NCBI GenBank assembly: GCA_017938365.1
Contig: JAGBBT010000109.1
Location: forward strand, 33,204-97,203
Length of the DNA: 64,000 bases
Source: Treponema sp.
Lineage (GTDB): Bacteria > Spirochaetota > Spirochaetia > Treponematales > Treponemataceae
Direction of reading: 5' to 3'
The notes under the pieces are model-generated. The model did not search any database. It was given only the letters and a program-made list of their open reading frames with translations, and was not told where the DNA came from. A program made the position numbers and the translations under genes. How positions within the stretch are numbered: the stretch's first letter is position 1; every line of letters begins with the position of its first letter. This document shows positions 54,327-64,000 of this stretch, piece by piece.

Positions 54327-55651
54327 TTGTTTTTATTAAGTGTTCCGTAATCTTTTATTATGTCGTGAACATTTAATAAATCTTGAGCTATTTTTATTGC
54401 TTCAATGGCTGGATCGTATTTTATTCCTATGCTTTTTGACAGTTCTTTTGCTTCTTGCCAATGTATAATTGCTGTGGAAATTGACTGTCTTGTTCCTTGT
54501 GAATAAAGGTATATTCCTTCTGCATATTTTGACTGAATAAGAGATTGTTTTGCTTTTCTTCCCTTGTCTCCAAGATTGAGTTTCGCTGATAAACTTATAT
54601 GATTAATTGGAGCCATTGTCGTTGTTAAGTCAAATGTATAGTTTATATTCATTTCTATACCTTTGATGTTAAATTGGCTACCCATACTAATTCTTGGGTT
54701 TGCACCTTGTAATAAAAAACCTGCTTCAAATAAAAAGAAATTTGTAAATGAAATTTCTAAGCCTGTTGCAATGGAAAACTTCTCACTTGTTGTTATTTTC
54801 TTTAGATTTATAGGTTGTCTAAATTCAGCGGATAATAGTAAGGGCTTTATGAATCTATAAGACATTCCTATGTTAAATTTTGTAGGTAAAGCATCATCCA
54901 ATGCGAAAGATGAGCCAAATCCTGTAATTGCAAGACCAATATTATTTATTGTTGCTCCAATTGAAAAATTTGGTTCTATGTCATTAAAGTATTTTGCCAT
55001 ATTTAATCTAGTTATTACGCCAATATCTGCCATTAATCCTAGAGCTGATTGTGATAAACCAGAGCCATTTTTTATGTTGTCTGTTTTGTTATCTGTGTAA
55101 TCTGGTACATTTCTCCAACTTCCTCTAATGTTGTACCCCACTGATATTCCTTTAAAATTGTATCCTGCAAGAAAGTTGTAGGACATGTTAAATGTTAAAG
55201 AAGTTTCACTATAGTAATTTCCAGCTACTCGTTCTCCAAAAAGATTATATTCTGTGAATGGAACATAAAAACATTTTAATTGACCGCCTATACCTAGATT
55301 ATTAAATCTTGTAGTAGCAGCAAGAGTTTCCATTGAAGAATCTGATATCCAAGAATTATGAAAGAAAGCAATTTCTGAATTTTTTAATATAGAACTTCCG
55401 GCCGGATTGTAATCAAAAAAATTTATATCATCTGCAATCCCTGTAAATGCTGTTCCAAGACTTTCTGCTCTTCCACCAGTAGGTATATTTAATGATCTAA
55501 AGATAGTTGTTCCTTCGTTATTGTCAATAAATGAAGAAAAACTCTCTGCAATAGAATCCGATGTTTCTGCAAGAGGATAAGCTCTTATACAAATTGCAAA
55601 GAAAATTGTGAGAAAAATGATTTTTTTTTCTAACCAGAATGTATTTGACAT
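54323..55651 (-). CDS. UPF0164/PorV-like outer-membrane beta-barrel protein
   Basis: A 442-residue exported protein with signal peptide (KKIIFLTIFFAICIRAYPLA). The start of the mature part, RSLNIPTGGRAESLGTAFTG and IADDINFFDYNPAG, is the UPF0164/PorV-type signature, and beta strands alternate through GATINNIGLAITGFGSSFAL and KFNIGMSYRF to near residue 370. The last 75 residues are helical. UPF0164 proteins are treponemal FadL/PorV-like barrels, thought to move hydrophobic nutrients. The ATG at 55651 is preferred over the TTG at 55660. The 3' end overlaps the GH57-like gene by 4 bases, convergent. Confidence 0.78.
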   Translation of the reverse strand: MSNTFWLEKKIIFLTIFFAICIRAYPLAETSDSIAESFSSFIDNNEGTTIFRSLNIPTGGRAESLGTAFTGIADDINFFDYNPAGSSILKNSEIAFFHNSWISDSSMETLAATTRFNNLGIGGQLKCFYVPFTEYNLFGERVAGNYYSETSLTFNMSYNFLAGYNFKGISVGYNIRGSWRNVPDYTDNKTDNIKNGSGLSQSALGLMADIGVITRLNMAKYFNDIEPNFSIGATINNIGLAITGFGSSFALDDALPTKFNIGMSYRFIKPLLLSAEFRQPINLKKITTSEKFSIATGLEISFTNFFLFEAGFLLQGANPRISMGSQFNIKGIEMNINYTFDLTTTMAPINHISLSAKLNLGDKGRKAKQSLIQSKYAEGIYLYSQGTRQSISTAIIHWQEAKELSKSIGIKYDPAIEAIKIAQDLLNVHDIIKDYGTLNKNN

Positions 55652-55685
55652 TTTTATCAAAAAAACTAAATAAGTTATATTTGAA

Positions 55686-55727
55686 TTTCGGTTTTTTTCC
55701 TATAATACATAAGAATAAATACCGAAA
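55686..55727. promoter_or_regulatory. Inverted repeat around a TATAAT between divergent genes
   Basis: TTTCGGT (55686-55692) and ACCGAAA (55721-55727) flank a TATAAT at 55701-55706, in the gap between the barrel gene (minus) and the TPR gene (plus). It may be an operator or promoter; no good -35 with 16-18 base spacing is visible. Confidence 0.35.
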
Positions 55728-55749
55728 ATAATATATAGGTACCTAATAG

Positions 55750-58700
55750 ATGTTGTATAAAAAGAAAATTACTTCTTTTTTTATTATTTTTCTCTTTTGT
55801 TTTTCTGTTGTTTTTGGACAAAGTGACAATGAAGTTATGACCCTTGAGCAGATAGATTCTTTGATTGAATCGAAGGATTTTACTTCAGCTTTAAGAGAAT
55901 TGTCTTTATATATAAAAGTTTATCCAAATCAATTTGATAAAGCTCAAAAAAGAATTTCTAAAGTTATGCAACATAGAGAATATTACAATCTTAGAGCTTT
56001 TGCACTTTCTGATTTAATGCGACAATCTGAAGATGTTGATAATGTTGATGATATAAATCAAAATGAGCTTGATAATAAAAAAATGGAAATTATACTTGCT
56101 TTGGAAAAAAGTGAGAATAATCTTTCTCCAGAACATATTGCATTTACCAATGATGCTCGAAGAACCGTAAGGCTTTCTTATTATATAAATCGTTCAAATG
56201 CTATTATTGCACAAGGTGAAAAGTTTGTACTTGAATCTAATCTCTCTGATTATAAAAATTTTTTATTAGCATCTGAGAAATTTAAAGAAGGAATTTCAAT
56301 TAAAACTTATGATTCAGATGTGTATTACGAAGGTGACAATGAAATTTCTGTTGTTTATGATTCAAAGACATTAAAAGAAGTTGAAAAACATATTAACAAT
56401 ATTAATAATTACTACCTTTCATTAAAAAATCTATATGAATCTTGTCAACTTTCTTATACTGAATATATAAACGCTTGTACTAATGGCGATATTTCTCATA
56501 TAGAGCAGACATTTAAAGTTGTGAATGAGAATTTTACAAGGTTGTCTTTTGTTCGTAATATGATTCAGAAAGAAGGAAAAGAATTACAAGAAATTGACAA
56601 AAAAATTCTTTCAGAAAATCCAGGCTTAAATGATACTTCTTTTGTTACTTTTTCGTTGTGGGCAATTTTAGGTGTTGATAATCGTTTTGATACAGGTTTA
56701 ATTGGTTCTATGGACGCTTTCTGGAATACAAGAGTAGAGTCAATGAAAAATCATGTTTATTTAGCAATAAAAAATAAAGCCAAGTCTTTATTTGGAATGT
56801 TTGATAGTTCAAATTTTTTTGTTCGTACAAACTATACAAGTATAAATTCTTTAAGAGTTGAACTTTGTGATTTAACGGAAAATAGTAAAGCTATTCATAA
56901 TCTTTATTCTCTTTTAAATGATTGTAAAATTACGGATTTTGTTGCTTTTAATGAATCTATGGATTTTGCTTATAATTTATTTAAAAAAGATTTTAGAACA
57001 TTATTTTCTTTATCAAGAAATCTTATGAATGAAAAAAATAAAGAGGTAAATAAAACTCTTTCTGAAACTGATTATGTAACAAATACTTTGGAATCAATTG
57101 CATTCTTTAATAAAACTTTAAATTCGACAATTACAGAAAAAAATGATTTTAATTTAACAAATTGGAAGGATTATTCAGAATTAAAACCTGAAAATATACC
57201 AATTGTAAAAGTTTCGGGAACAGAAGTAAAAAATGAAAAACTTTCTTGGAAAAGCGAAATTGATTTTTATAATCGGTTGATTTCAGCCGCAGAAAAAGAA
57301 TGTGTTTCTAGTTGTGGAGAAAATTGGAGTACTTTAGCCAAGTTATATTCAGATAAAGGTGATAAAAAGTTATCGGAATTTACAATGCGTCATACTTCTA
57401 TAAATAATTATTTAGTTGGGGTAAAAGATAAAAATCAATCTGGAATAATTAAGTATTATCCTAAAGAAGCATCTGATGAAGCTGTAAAACTAAATAAAGA
57501 ATTGCTTTCTGAAAAGAACAAATTTATTGGTTATAAAGAAACCCTTAACGGTGGACTTTCTTACAAAAATTCTGAAAAAATTTACTCATCTTGTTTAATA
57601 AATATTGATTCAATTCTTGTTGGTTTTGAAGATTTAATAATCAAAAATAATTCTGTTATAAGTCAAGCTAAACTGAAAATTCAGTTGGCAACTAAAGATG
57701 AAAACGAAGCAAATCTTAATTATCAAAGAGCTGTTTCGGCATTAAATAAAAATAATTTTGAAGAAGCGAGAACTCTTCTTGATATAGCAAGAAAAAAATA
57801 TACTTCATCTTTATCTCAGCAAGAAAATTCAAAATTAAGAATAGAAAGTGACGAAAAACTTTTTAAATTGGATATAGAAATTTCTAAACAGCAGAATGAA
57901 TATATCGTTTCTGAAACTCGTTATTTAAAAGATTCTGCAAGAACTGCATATTACGAAGGAAATTTTGAAGAAGCAGAAAAAAATCTTGTTCAAGCAAGAA
58001 CATTATGGGCTATTACGAATGTTGAAAATGATCAAGAAATAGAAAATCTTATGGCATTAGTTAATAATGCACTTTCCATGAAAACTGGACGCGTAATTGC
58101 TTCTGCTGATCCTCTTTATCCTGAAATGTCGCAAATTTTAAGTATTGCAAATCAGTATTATGTTCAAGGTGAAGAGTTGATGAATAAGGGGCAAAAAGAC
58201 AAAGCTATTGAAATTTTAAATCAAGCTAGAGAAAAACTAAAAACTTTGCAATTAATTTATCCTTTAAATCAAGAAGCAAGTCTTTTAAGCTTAAAAATTG
58301 ATAAGCTTATTGACCCAAAAACATTTAACGAAATGTTTGAACGAAAAATTGAAAATGCAAAAAATGATTATAAAAACAAAAGAAAGCAGAATCAGGCTTA
58401 TGCTGATTTGTTAGATTTACAACAGATAAATCCTAATTATAAAGGTTTAGCTTCTTTAATTCTTAATGTAGAATATGATTTAGGAATTAAGCAAAAGCCA
58501 ATTGATAATTCATCTAAAATAAAATCTTCCGACTTGCAAAAACAAGCTGAGAAATTATATTCAAACTATCCAAATGACGAATCTCAATTAAGAAGGGCTA
58601 TTTCCCTTTTAGATCAGGCTATTAGTTTGAATCCAGATAATAAGGTCGCAAAAAAATTAAAAGATGAAATTCAGACAAATATTGGAGGTAGGGCGACGGA

Positions 58701-58863
58701 CATTCTTTCTGCTGCTGATGAGCAAACTTATCAGTTGGCTGTTCAGGAAATGAATAGAGGTAATATTATTAATGCAAATACTCTTGTAGAAGAGTTGGTT
58801 AGTAAAAATGGACGAAATAAAAAACTTCGTCAATTGCAAACAAAGATAAAGTCGTTAATGTAG
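55750..58863 (+). CDS. Large exported TPR/coiled-coil protein
   Basis: A 1037-residue protein with a signal peptide (KKKITSFFIIFLFCFSVVFG, then QSDN). Most of it is helical. The N-terminal TPR-like pair EQIDSLIESKDFTSALRELS lies at about 30-50; a long charged helical middle follows; and TPR-type units ALNKNNFEEARTLLDIARKK, AYYEGNFEEAEKNLVQARTL and MNKGQKDKAIEILNQAREKL occupy about 650-870, ending in ALSLNPDNK-like AISLNPDNKVAKKLKDEI and ILSAADEQTYQLAVQEMNRG. The SpoIIE-type membrane phosphatase gene follows 9 bases later, so they probably work together. Function unknown. Confidence 0.78.
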   Translation: MLYKKKITSFFIIFLFCFSVVFGQSDNEVMTLEQIDSLIESKDFTSALRELSLYIKVYPNQFDKAQKRISKVMQHREYYNLRAFALSDLMRQSEDVDNVDDINQNELDNKKMEIILALEKSENNLSPEHIAFTNDARRTVRLSYYINRSNAIIAQGEKFVLESNLSDYKNFLLASEKFKEGISIKTYDSDVYYEGDNEISVVYDSKTLKEVEKHINNINNYYLSLKNLYESCQLSYTEYINACTNGDISHIEQTFKVVNENFTRLSFVRNMIQKEGKELQEIDKKILSENPGLNDTSFVTFSLWAILGVDNRFDTGLIGSMDAFWNTRVESMKNHVYLAIKNKAKSLFGMFDSSNFFVRTNYTSINSLRVELCDLTENSKAIHNLYSLLNDCKITDFVAFNESMDFAYNLFKKDFRTLFSLSRNLMNEKNKEVNKTLSETDYVTNTLESIAFFNKTLNSTITEKNDFNLTNWKDYSELKPENIPIVKVSGTEVKNEKLSWKSEIDFYNRLISAAEKECVSSCGENWSTLAKLYSDKGDKKLSEFTMRHTSINNYLVGVKDKNQSGIIKYYPKEASDEAVKLNKELLSEKNKFIGYKETLNGGLSYKNSEKIYSSCLINIDSILVGFEDLIIKNNSVISQAKLKIQLATKDENEANLNYQRAVSALNKNNFEEARTLLDIARKKYTSSLSQQENSKLRIESDEKLFKLDIEISKQQNEYIVSETRYLKDSARTAYYEGNFEEAEKNLVQARTLWAITNVENDQEIENLMALVNNALSMKTGRVIASADPLYPEMSQILSIANQYYVQGEELMNKGQKDKAIEILNQAREKLKTLQLIYPLNQEASLLSLKIDKLIDPKTFNEMFERKIENAKNDYKNKRKQNQAYADLLDLQQINPNYKGLASLILNVEYDLGIKQKPIDNSSKIKSSDLQKQAEKLYSNYPNDESQLRRAISLLDQAISLNPDNKVAKKLKDEIQTNIGGRATDILSAADEQTYQLAVQEMNRGNIINANTLVEELVSKNGRNKKLRQLQTKIKSLM

Positions 58864-58872
58864 AAAATAAGT

Positions 58873-61800
58873 ATGAAAAGAAAGTTTTTGTATGTGAAAA
58901 TATTTTATTTATTGTTCTCGTTTATATCTTTAAATCTTTTTGGTCAAACTTTTTATTGGGATTCACCAAAAGCAATAACATCTGTTAATTCTCAATTTCC
59001 TGTTGTTATTTCTGATGATTCTAATAATTTTCTTTTTTTTGAAGAAGTTGCTTCTAAATCTGAAATTTATTTAAGTGTTCAAATTAAAGATAAATCTTCC
59101 TTTGAGTGGGGAAGTCCAAAACGCTTTGCAGGGCCGTTTAAATATTCTGGTGAAGTTCCTGATATTTATTCTGTTGCAATTTCTGATTCCGGAGTTATTG
59201 CTGTTGCTGTTTTAGTTTCTGATACTTCCGTTGGAATATTTGTATCAGATGATGGTGGTCAGACTTTCTCTTTTTCTGAGCTTCCTCATCAAGTTCAGCC
59301 AATTGTTGGTCCTCGTATATATTCTACTAGTTCAAATGGTTTTGTTCTTTTTGCTGCTTTAGGTGAAAATGAATCTTTTAAATTAATGTGGGCAAAGTCT
59401 GCAAATGGACATAGGTGGTCAAGTTTGTCGATTTTTGAGCCTACTGAAAATTTTACAAATCCTTTTGCTCCTTATTTGTGTAAAATTCCAGGTGGTGGAG
59501 ATTTAGTTGTTTTTCAAGCTCAACATCAATACTTACATAATGGAGAAAGTCGTAGATCTTATCAACTTTATTCAACCTGTAGTGTGGATAACTTGAGTTC
59601 TTGGTCTTTACCTTTAATGGTTACAGATGAAAAATCTCTTCTGGCAACTTCTGATGGAATTAATACAAATTATAATAATCAGCGTCCAATTCTTTATAGT
59701 AATGATTCTAAAATTTTCTTGTCGTGGGAAAGAACTTTTTATGCTTCTGAATCATCTCATATTTGGTTTATGGAATTGTCTAAAAATGGAGTTGCCTCTG
59801 GGGGATTAGAGGAAATTACTAATTCTGGTAGTGCTCATCGTCCTGTTTTTTTTGAATATAATTCAAACATTTGTCTTTCTTGGTTTGATAATCGTCGTGG
59901 TAATGATTCTATATATATGGCAATTAAAAATGGTTTTCTTTGGGAAGAAAATACTTTGTATGCAGAAAAAAAATCTGCATTCTTTGTTTATCCCCTTATT
60001 AATGCTGAGAATCAATTATCTTTTATTTGGCAGCAAAAGGTTGGAAGAAAAAATGTTTCAAATTTATATTCTTTAATGCCAGATATGATTGTTAATTCTC
60101 CTAAAATTTCTCCTAAAAATTTTAAAGATGGTAAAAAAAATACATCAGAAAAAATCTTTGCAAAAGTTGTTTTACCAGAGGATTCTTCTGGTATTGCAGG
60201 TTTTTCATGGTTATGGACAAAAAATGAATTTGATGAGCCTCCTGAAGAATTCATGAATTTACCTACAGAAAATACAATTTCTTGTATTGCTCAAGATGAT
60301 GGTGTTTACTATTTAAAGGTTAGAGCTACAGATTATGCTGGTAATTGGTCTGATTCTGTTTCTGTAAAATATTGGAGAGATTTGACTCCTCCTAAAAAGC
60401 CAATTATTAATAATTTTGATTTTGATGAATACGGATTTGCAAAGTCTAATTCTGTTTTTTTTGAATGGAAAGGAGATGATTCTGATGACGATATAGTGGG
60501 CTTTTCTTGGAATTTAGTTAAAGTTTCTGAATTAGATAATTCTCTAATTGAAACTCCTCGATATCCACTGTCTTTATTACCACAAGAAGTTGAGAAAAAA
60601 GTTCAAAAAATTTACGATTCTCAAGATAAATTCTATAAAAATGCTGAAAACCCACCGCGATTTAATAAAGGAAATAAACTTTCAACATCCTATAAAAATT
60701 ATAGAAATGGTGTTTATGTTTTTTCTGTTTGTGCAATTGATGAAGTTGGGAACATTGGTGAAAAAACATCGTTATTAGTTTTGTTGAATAAATATAAACC
60801 ATTTACACTTATAAGTGGAATTAATTCTAAAAAAGATGAATTTGGAGCTTTGTCAATTTCTATTTATGGGCAGGATTTTAAATATGATGGTTCTATCAAT
60901 GAAATTTATATAGATAGAGATGGGTTGCTTCCGTATGATAGAGTCTTATCTAGGAGAAATGGTGATTATTCTGTTGTTTCAAATTCCTTAATTACGGGAA
61001 TTAAGTTACAAGATTTGGATGTCGGAAATTACGGGATTTTCTTAAATCATAGTTTTCGAGGTGTATATCCTAAAAATTTAGATTTGAAATTAAATAGATT
61101 TATTATTGATGAGTCTGGAACTATAAAAATTGAAAAACCTTATAAGATTGTATCAGATTGGATTGTGACTGATTCTGATACTAAGTTTAATATCCAAGTA
61201 ATTGATTGGCTTTTAATCTTAATTATGGCTTTTGTGATTCTTGGAAGTTTTATTTCTATAAGAGGTCTTGCTGTTGTTGCAAGAGAATCTGTTATTATAA
61301 AAGGTGAAGTTCAAGCATTATTAACAGGAGATGTTATGCCTATGTTGCAAAAGGAAAAGACAAAAGGTATTCAGAAAAAAGGTATAGGACTTAAAATAAA
61401 ATTAGTTGGATTTACAGCAATGCTTGTTCTGATGATTGTCCTAATGGTTTCTGTACCACTTGGCGTAAATATGATAAAAACTCAGGAACGAACCTTAGCT
61501 ACAGGGCTTTCAAATAGAGTTAATGTATTAATGGAGAGTTTGTCGTCTGGTGTTCGTTCTTATTTACCTACTGGATTGGATAATATCCTTGAATTAAATT
61601 ATTTACCTTTGCAAACGGATTCTTTTGAAGAGGCTTCGTATGCAACGATTATTGGTCAACCAGCAAATAAAAATAATACAAATTTAAATTATGTTTGGGC
61701 ATCAAACGATAAAGATATTCTTAAGAAGATTGATACTGCACAGTGGTCTTATGGTGTGTCTCGTTTATTACCAGATGATATTGGTAGTAAAATTGCTTTA

Positions 61801-63600
61801 GATAGTCAGAAATTAGAAGATATTGCTAAGAATTCTGTAGGAGAGTTGGCTTTAAAAATTAGAGAGTTAACCATAAAAGGTTCTGAACTTGCACGTGCAA
61901 ACGATGAAGAAAGTATAAATGAGCGAAATAAGATAAATGATGAAGTTAGAGTTTTAAATGAAGATATTACAAAGCTTTTGAATAAAATTTCATCGGAGGG
62001 CAGTGGGGCTTATCCAGAGTTTGATAATAATAAACTTGATAAAAAAAATACAAAATATATTTTCTATAAACCTGTTTTGTATAGGCAAGGTGGAGATGAT
62101 AATTTTGTACATGCAATTATTCTTATGGAAATATCAACAGATAATTTAATAGCTGAAGTATCTTCTGCTCAAAAAACAATATTGTTAACATCTATTTTTA
62201 TTGCCTTATGTGCGATTGCATTGGGAATTATTGGTTCTTACTTATTAGCTAGTGTAATTATAAAACCTATAAAGAATCTTGTTTTACATGTAAATAAAAT
62301 TGGAGAAACAAAAGATAAAAAACTTTTAAAGGATTTTAGTATTCATGTAAAAACAAAAGACGAAATTGGAACATTAGGTGATGCCGTAAATCAAATGACA
62401 CAAGGTCTTGTAAAAGCTGCTGAAGATGAAGAAAAAGCTTTAGAGCAATCAAAGATGGCTCTTGATGGAAAAGCTGTACAGCAAACATTCTTACCTTTGT
62501 TGATAAATAAAAATGGTGGAAAAGAAACGACGGCAGAGTTAAAAGAACAATTTGTTCATTTTTATGGTTATTATGAAGGTGCAGATGCTGTTTCTGGGGA
62601 TTATTTTGATTATAAAAAATTAGATGAAAAATATTATGCAATTATAAAATGTGATGCTTCCGGTCATGGAGTTCCTGCGGCATTAATTATGACTGTTGTT
62701 GCAACTTTGTTCCGTAAATATTTCGAAAATTGGAGCATAAAAACTCATGGTACTAATTTGAGTAAACTTGTAGTTCAAATAAATGATTTTATAGAGTCTT
62801 TAGGAGTAAAAGGAAAATTTGCAACACTGATGATTTGTTTATTTGATACAGTTTCGGGAGATGTTTATATGTGTAACGCAGGGGATAATATTGTTCATAT
62901 TTTTGATTCTGCAACACAAAAAGAAAAAGTTTTAACTCTTCAGGAATCTCCTGCAGCAGGACCTTTACCTTCTTTTATGGTAGATATGAAAGGTGGGTTT
63001 AAGGTTGAAAAAACAAAGTTGAATAGTGGAGATATTTTATTTCTGTATACTGACGGTATTGAGGAATCTACTAGATTCTTTAGAGATTCAAAATATCAAA
63101 TCATTCCTTGTGATTATACAAATTTTGAAGGTCAGGATAATCACTTTAATCATAAGATTGGACAAAAATCTGAACAACTCGAAGCAGATCGCGTAAAACT
63201 TATTATTGAATCAGTTTTGAATAAAAAAAGTTTTGTATTGGAAAAATATCATAATCCGATTAAAGATGAAGAGTTAGTTTTTGATTTTTCAAAATGTGAA
63301 GGAACAATTGAGGAGTCCATTTTGGCATTGGTTTCTGTAGAAAAAATATTCCGTATTTATAAAACACCAACAGCAAAAGGTGTTGTAATTACAAATGAAA
63401 AAGGTGATGTTGTGATACAAGGTGACGGAATTAAGGTTGATAGAAAAATAGACTTGTTCTTAAAAAAGACATTTAATAGATATGATTGTTATTGTTCAGG
63501 CTTAGTTGATATGAATGAAATTAATTATGTTTATTATACAGGTGTAAATGAAGATCCTCAGGCTGACGATTTGACTTTATTAGCTGTAAAGAAAAACTAA
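58873..63600 (+). CDS. Membrane SpoIIE/PP2C-type serine phosphatase with large sensor region
   Basis: A 1575-residue protein. Order: signal peptide (about 1-26); beta-propeller-like exported region (about 30-410, repeats such as HRPVFFEYNSNICLSWFDNR); two Ig-like domains (about 420-770, with YYLKVRATDYAGNWSDSVS); membrane segments at about 777-800, 839-866 and 1102-1132, with a further external loop (about 866-1100); a HAMP domain (IIKPIKNLVLHVNKIGE, 1130-1185); and a C-terminal phosphatase with VSGDYFDYKKLDEKYYAII, CDASGHGVPAALIM, FLYTDGIEES and DDLTLLAVKKN. The Asp/Gly metal-binding residues are present. It probably senses an external signal and dephosphorylates an anti-anti-sigma-type protein; no target gene is in the window. 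Confidence 0.88.
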   Translation: MKRKFLYVKIFYLLFSFISLNLFGQTFYWDSPKAITSVNSQFPVVISDDSNNFLFFEEVASKSEIYLSVQIKDKSSFEWGSPKRFAGPFKYSGEVPDIYSVAISDSGVIAVAVLVSDTSVGIFVSDDGGQTFSFSELPHQVQPIVGPRIYSTSSNGFVLFAALGENESFKLMWAKSANGHRWSSLSIFEPTENFTNPFAPYLCKIPGGGDLVVFQAQHQYLHNGESRRSYQLYSTCSVDNLSSWSLPLMVTDEKSLLATSDGINTNYNNQRPILYSNDSKIFLSWERTFYASESSHIWFMELSKNGVASGGLEEITNSGSAHRPVFFEYNSNICLSWFDNRRGNDSIYMAIKNGFLWEENTLYAEKKSAFFVYPLINAENQLSFIWQQKVGRKNVSNLYSLMPDMIVNSPKISPKNFKDGKKNTSEKIFAKVVLPEDSSGIAGFSWLWTKNEFDEPPEEFMNLPTENTISCIAQDDGVYYLKVRATDYAGNWSDSVSVKYWRDLTPPKKPIINNFDFDEYGFAKSNSVFFEWKGDDSDDDIVGFSWNLVKVSELDNSLIETPRYPLSLLPQEVEKKVQKIYDSQDKFYKNAENPPRFNKGNKLSTSYKNYRNGVYVFSVCAIDEVGNIGEKTSLLVLLNKYKPFTLISGINSKKDEFGALSISIYGQDFKYDGSINEIYIDRDGLLPYDRVLSRRNGDYSVVSNSLITGIKLQDLDVGNYGIFLNHSFRGVYPKNLDLKLNRFIIDESGTIKIEKPYKIVSDWIVTDSDTKFNIQVIDWLLILIMAFVILGSFISIRGLAVVARESVIIKGEVQALLTGDVMPMLQKEKTKGIQKKGIGLKIKLVGFTAMLVLMIVLMVSVPLGVNMIKTQERTLATGLSNRVNVLMESLSSGVRSYLPTGLDNILELNYLPLQTDSFEEASYATIIGQPANKNNTNLNYVWASNDKDILKKIDTAQWSYGVSRLLPDDIGSKIALDSQKLEDIAKNSVGELALKIRELTIKGSELARANDEESINERNKINDEVRVLNEDITKLLNKISSEGSGAYPEFDNNKLDKKNTKYIFYKPVLYRQGGDDNFVHAIILMEISTDNLIAEVSSAQKTILLTSIFIALCAIALGIIGSYLLASVIIKPIKNLVLHVNKIGETKDKKLLKDFSIHVKTKDEIGTLGDAVNQMTQGLVKAAEDEEKALEQSKMALDGKAVQQTFLPLLINKNGGKETTAELKEQFVHFYGYYEGADAVSGDYFDYKKLDEKYYAIIKCDASGHGVPAALIMTVVATLFRKYFENWSIKTHGTNLSKLVVQINDFIESLGVKGKFATLMICLFDTVSGDVYMCNAGDNIVHIFDSATQKEKVLTLQESPAAGPLPSFMVDMKGGFKVEKTKLNSGDILFLYTDGIEESTRFFRDSKYQIIPCDYTNFEGQDNHFNHKIGQKSEQLEADRVKLIIESVLNKKSFVLEKYHNPIKDEELVFDFSKCEGTIEESILALVSVEKIFRIYKTPTAKGVVITNEKGDVVIQGDGIKVDRKIDLFLKKTFNRYDCYCSGLVDMNEINYVYYTGVNEDPQADDLTLLAVKKN

Positions 63601-63670
63601 AAAAAATTGAATTTTAATTACATGTGTAATTATCTTATAGTAAAAATGTTTCTAAAAAGAGAGGTGAAAT

Positions 63671-63976
63671 ATGGCATTTAAAGAAGATGTAATGAAATAT
63701 GTAGAAAAAGGTGTTTCTGTTTCAAAGGAAGCATTAACAAAAGCCGGTTCTGCGGTAAGTAAGTTTAGTGACGAAAGTATAATACGTATAGAAAAAAAAC
63801 AATTCGAAACACAATATAAAAAGTCTTTACAAGAATTAGGAAAGATGGTTTATGAATGTTTTGATAAGAATAAAGAAATAAAAGTAGATACAAATATGGA
63901 AACAATTTGTAATAAAATTAAAGAATTGAAAAAAGAGATTGAAAGGAGAGAAAATACTCTAAAAAATGAATTATAA
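63671..63976 (+). CDS. Small charged helical protein of unknown function
   Basis: A 101-residue protein, Lys/Glu-rich and mostly helical, with YVEKGVSVSKEALTKAGSAV at the N-terminus and a coiled-coil C-terminus (IKELKKEIERRENTL). The N-terminal 35 residues resemble the YtxH-like or amphipathic segments often seen in small spirochaete proteins, but I cannot assign a family. GAGGTG (63661-63666) serves the ATG. A cytoplasmic location is likely. It lies 70 bases after the phosphatase gene; the region beyond it to the window end holds nothing recognisable. Confidence 0.7.
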   Translation: MAFKEDVMKYVEKGVSVSKEALTKAGSAVSKFSDESIIRIEKKQFETQYKKSLQELGKMVYECFDKNKEIKVDTNMETICNKIKELKKEIERRENTLKNEL

Positions 63977-64000
63977 AAAAATATAAAAAAAGAAAAAAAG

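Overview
The window is a compact, low-GC (about 30 % by eye) chromosomal segment from a spirochaete, most likely a host-associated Treponema. This rests on the gene content and order: a reduced division cluster (rsmH-ftsL-murF-ftsW-ftsQ-ftsA-ftsZ), then xer-dprA-topA-xer-hslVU, then flgB-flgC-fliE-fliF-fliG-fliH-fliI-fliJ. From memory this broadly matches the order in Treponema pallidum and T. denticola. UPF0164-type outer-membrane proteins, many lipoproteins and a bactofilin fit as well. I see no transposase, prophage, CRISPR array or rRNA. There is one tRNA (Lys-TTT).

Layout. 1-14.9 kb: division and cell-wall genes followed by DNA-processing and protease genes, densely packed on the + strand, many overlapping, ending in a strong terminator. 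15-18.9 kb: argH and an amino-acid ABC transporter (binding lipoprotein, permease, ATPase). 18.9-26.2 kb: flagellar basal body, switch and export genes, with a candidate sigma-28 promoter before flgB. 26-33.3 kb: nucleoside kinase, a Y-family polymerase with a YolD-like partner, a DEAH helicase and a CapA-like lipoprotein. 33.4-36.4 kb: bactofilin, a TPR protein, MtaB and HU. 36.5-39.7 kb: tRNA-Lys, the IscU-like/GGGtGRT pair, an ArfB-type release factor and an exported protein.

39.8-45.2 kb is the most accessory-looking part. It holds a GC-rich structured non-coding island, a 1321-aa surface lipoprotein with eleven 18-bp repeats and a run of nine C in its coding strand (a candidate phase-variation switch), and an orphan PD-(D/E)XK nuclease-like protein. 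45.3-52 kb is a thiamine salvage locus (thiN, thiE, thiM, thiD, cytX) with two TPP riboswitches, interrupted by an FGE-sulfatase-fold lipoprotein; no de novo thiC, thiF, thiG or thiH lies in the window. 52-64 kb: a DUF4912 protein, a GH57-like protein that appears to lack its catalytic Glu, a UPF0164/PorV-like barrel, a large TPR protein and a 1575-aa membrane-bound SpoIIE-type phosphatase.

A recurring regulatory feature is good -35/-10 promoters placed only 6-9 bases before SD-less start codons (argH, nucleoside kinase, capA, bactofilin, thiN, and flgB with a sigma-28-like site). This suggests leaderless or near-leaderless mRNAs. Coordinates and motif calls were made by reading the sequence; no database search was run.
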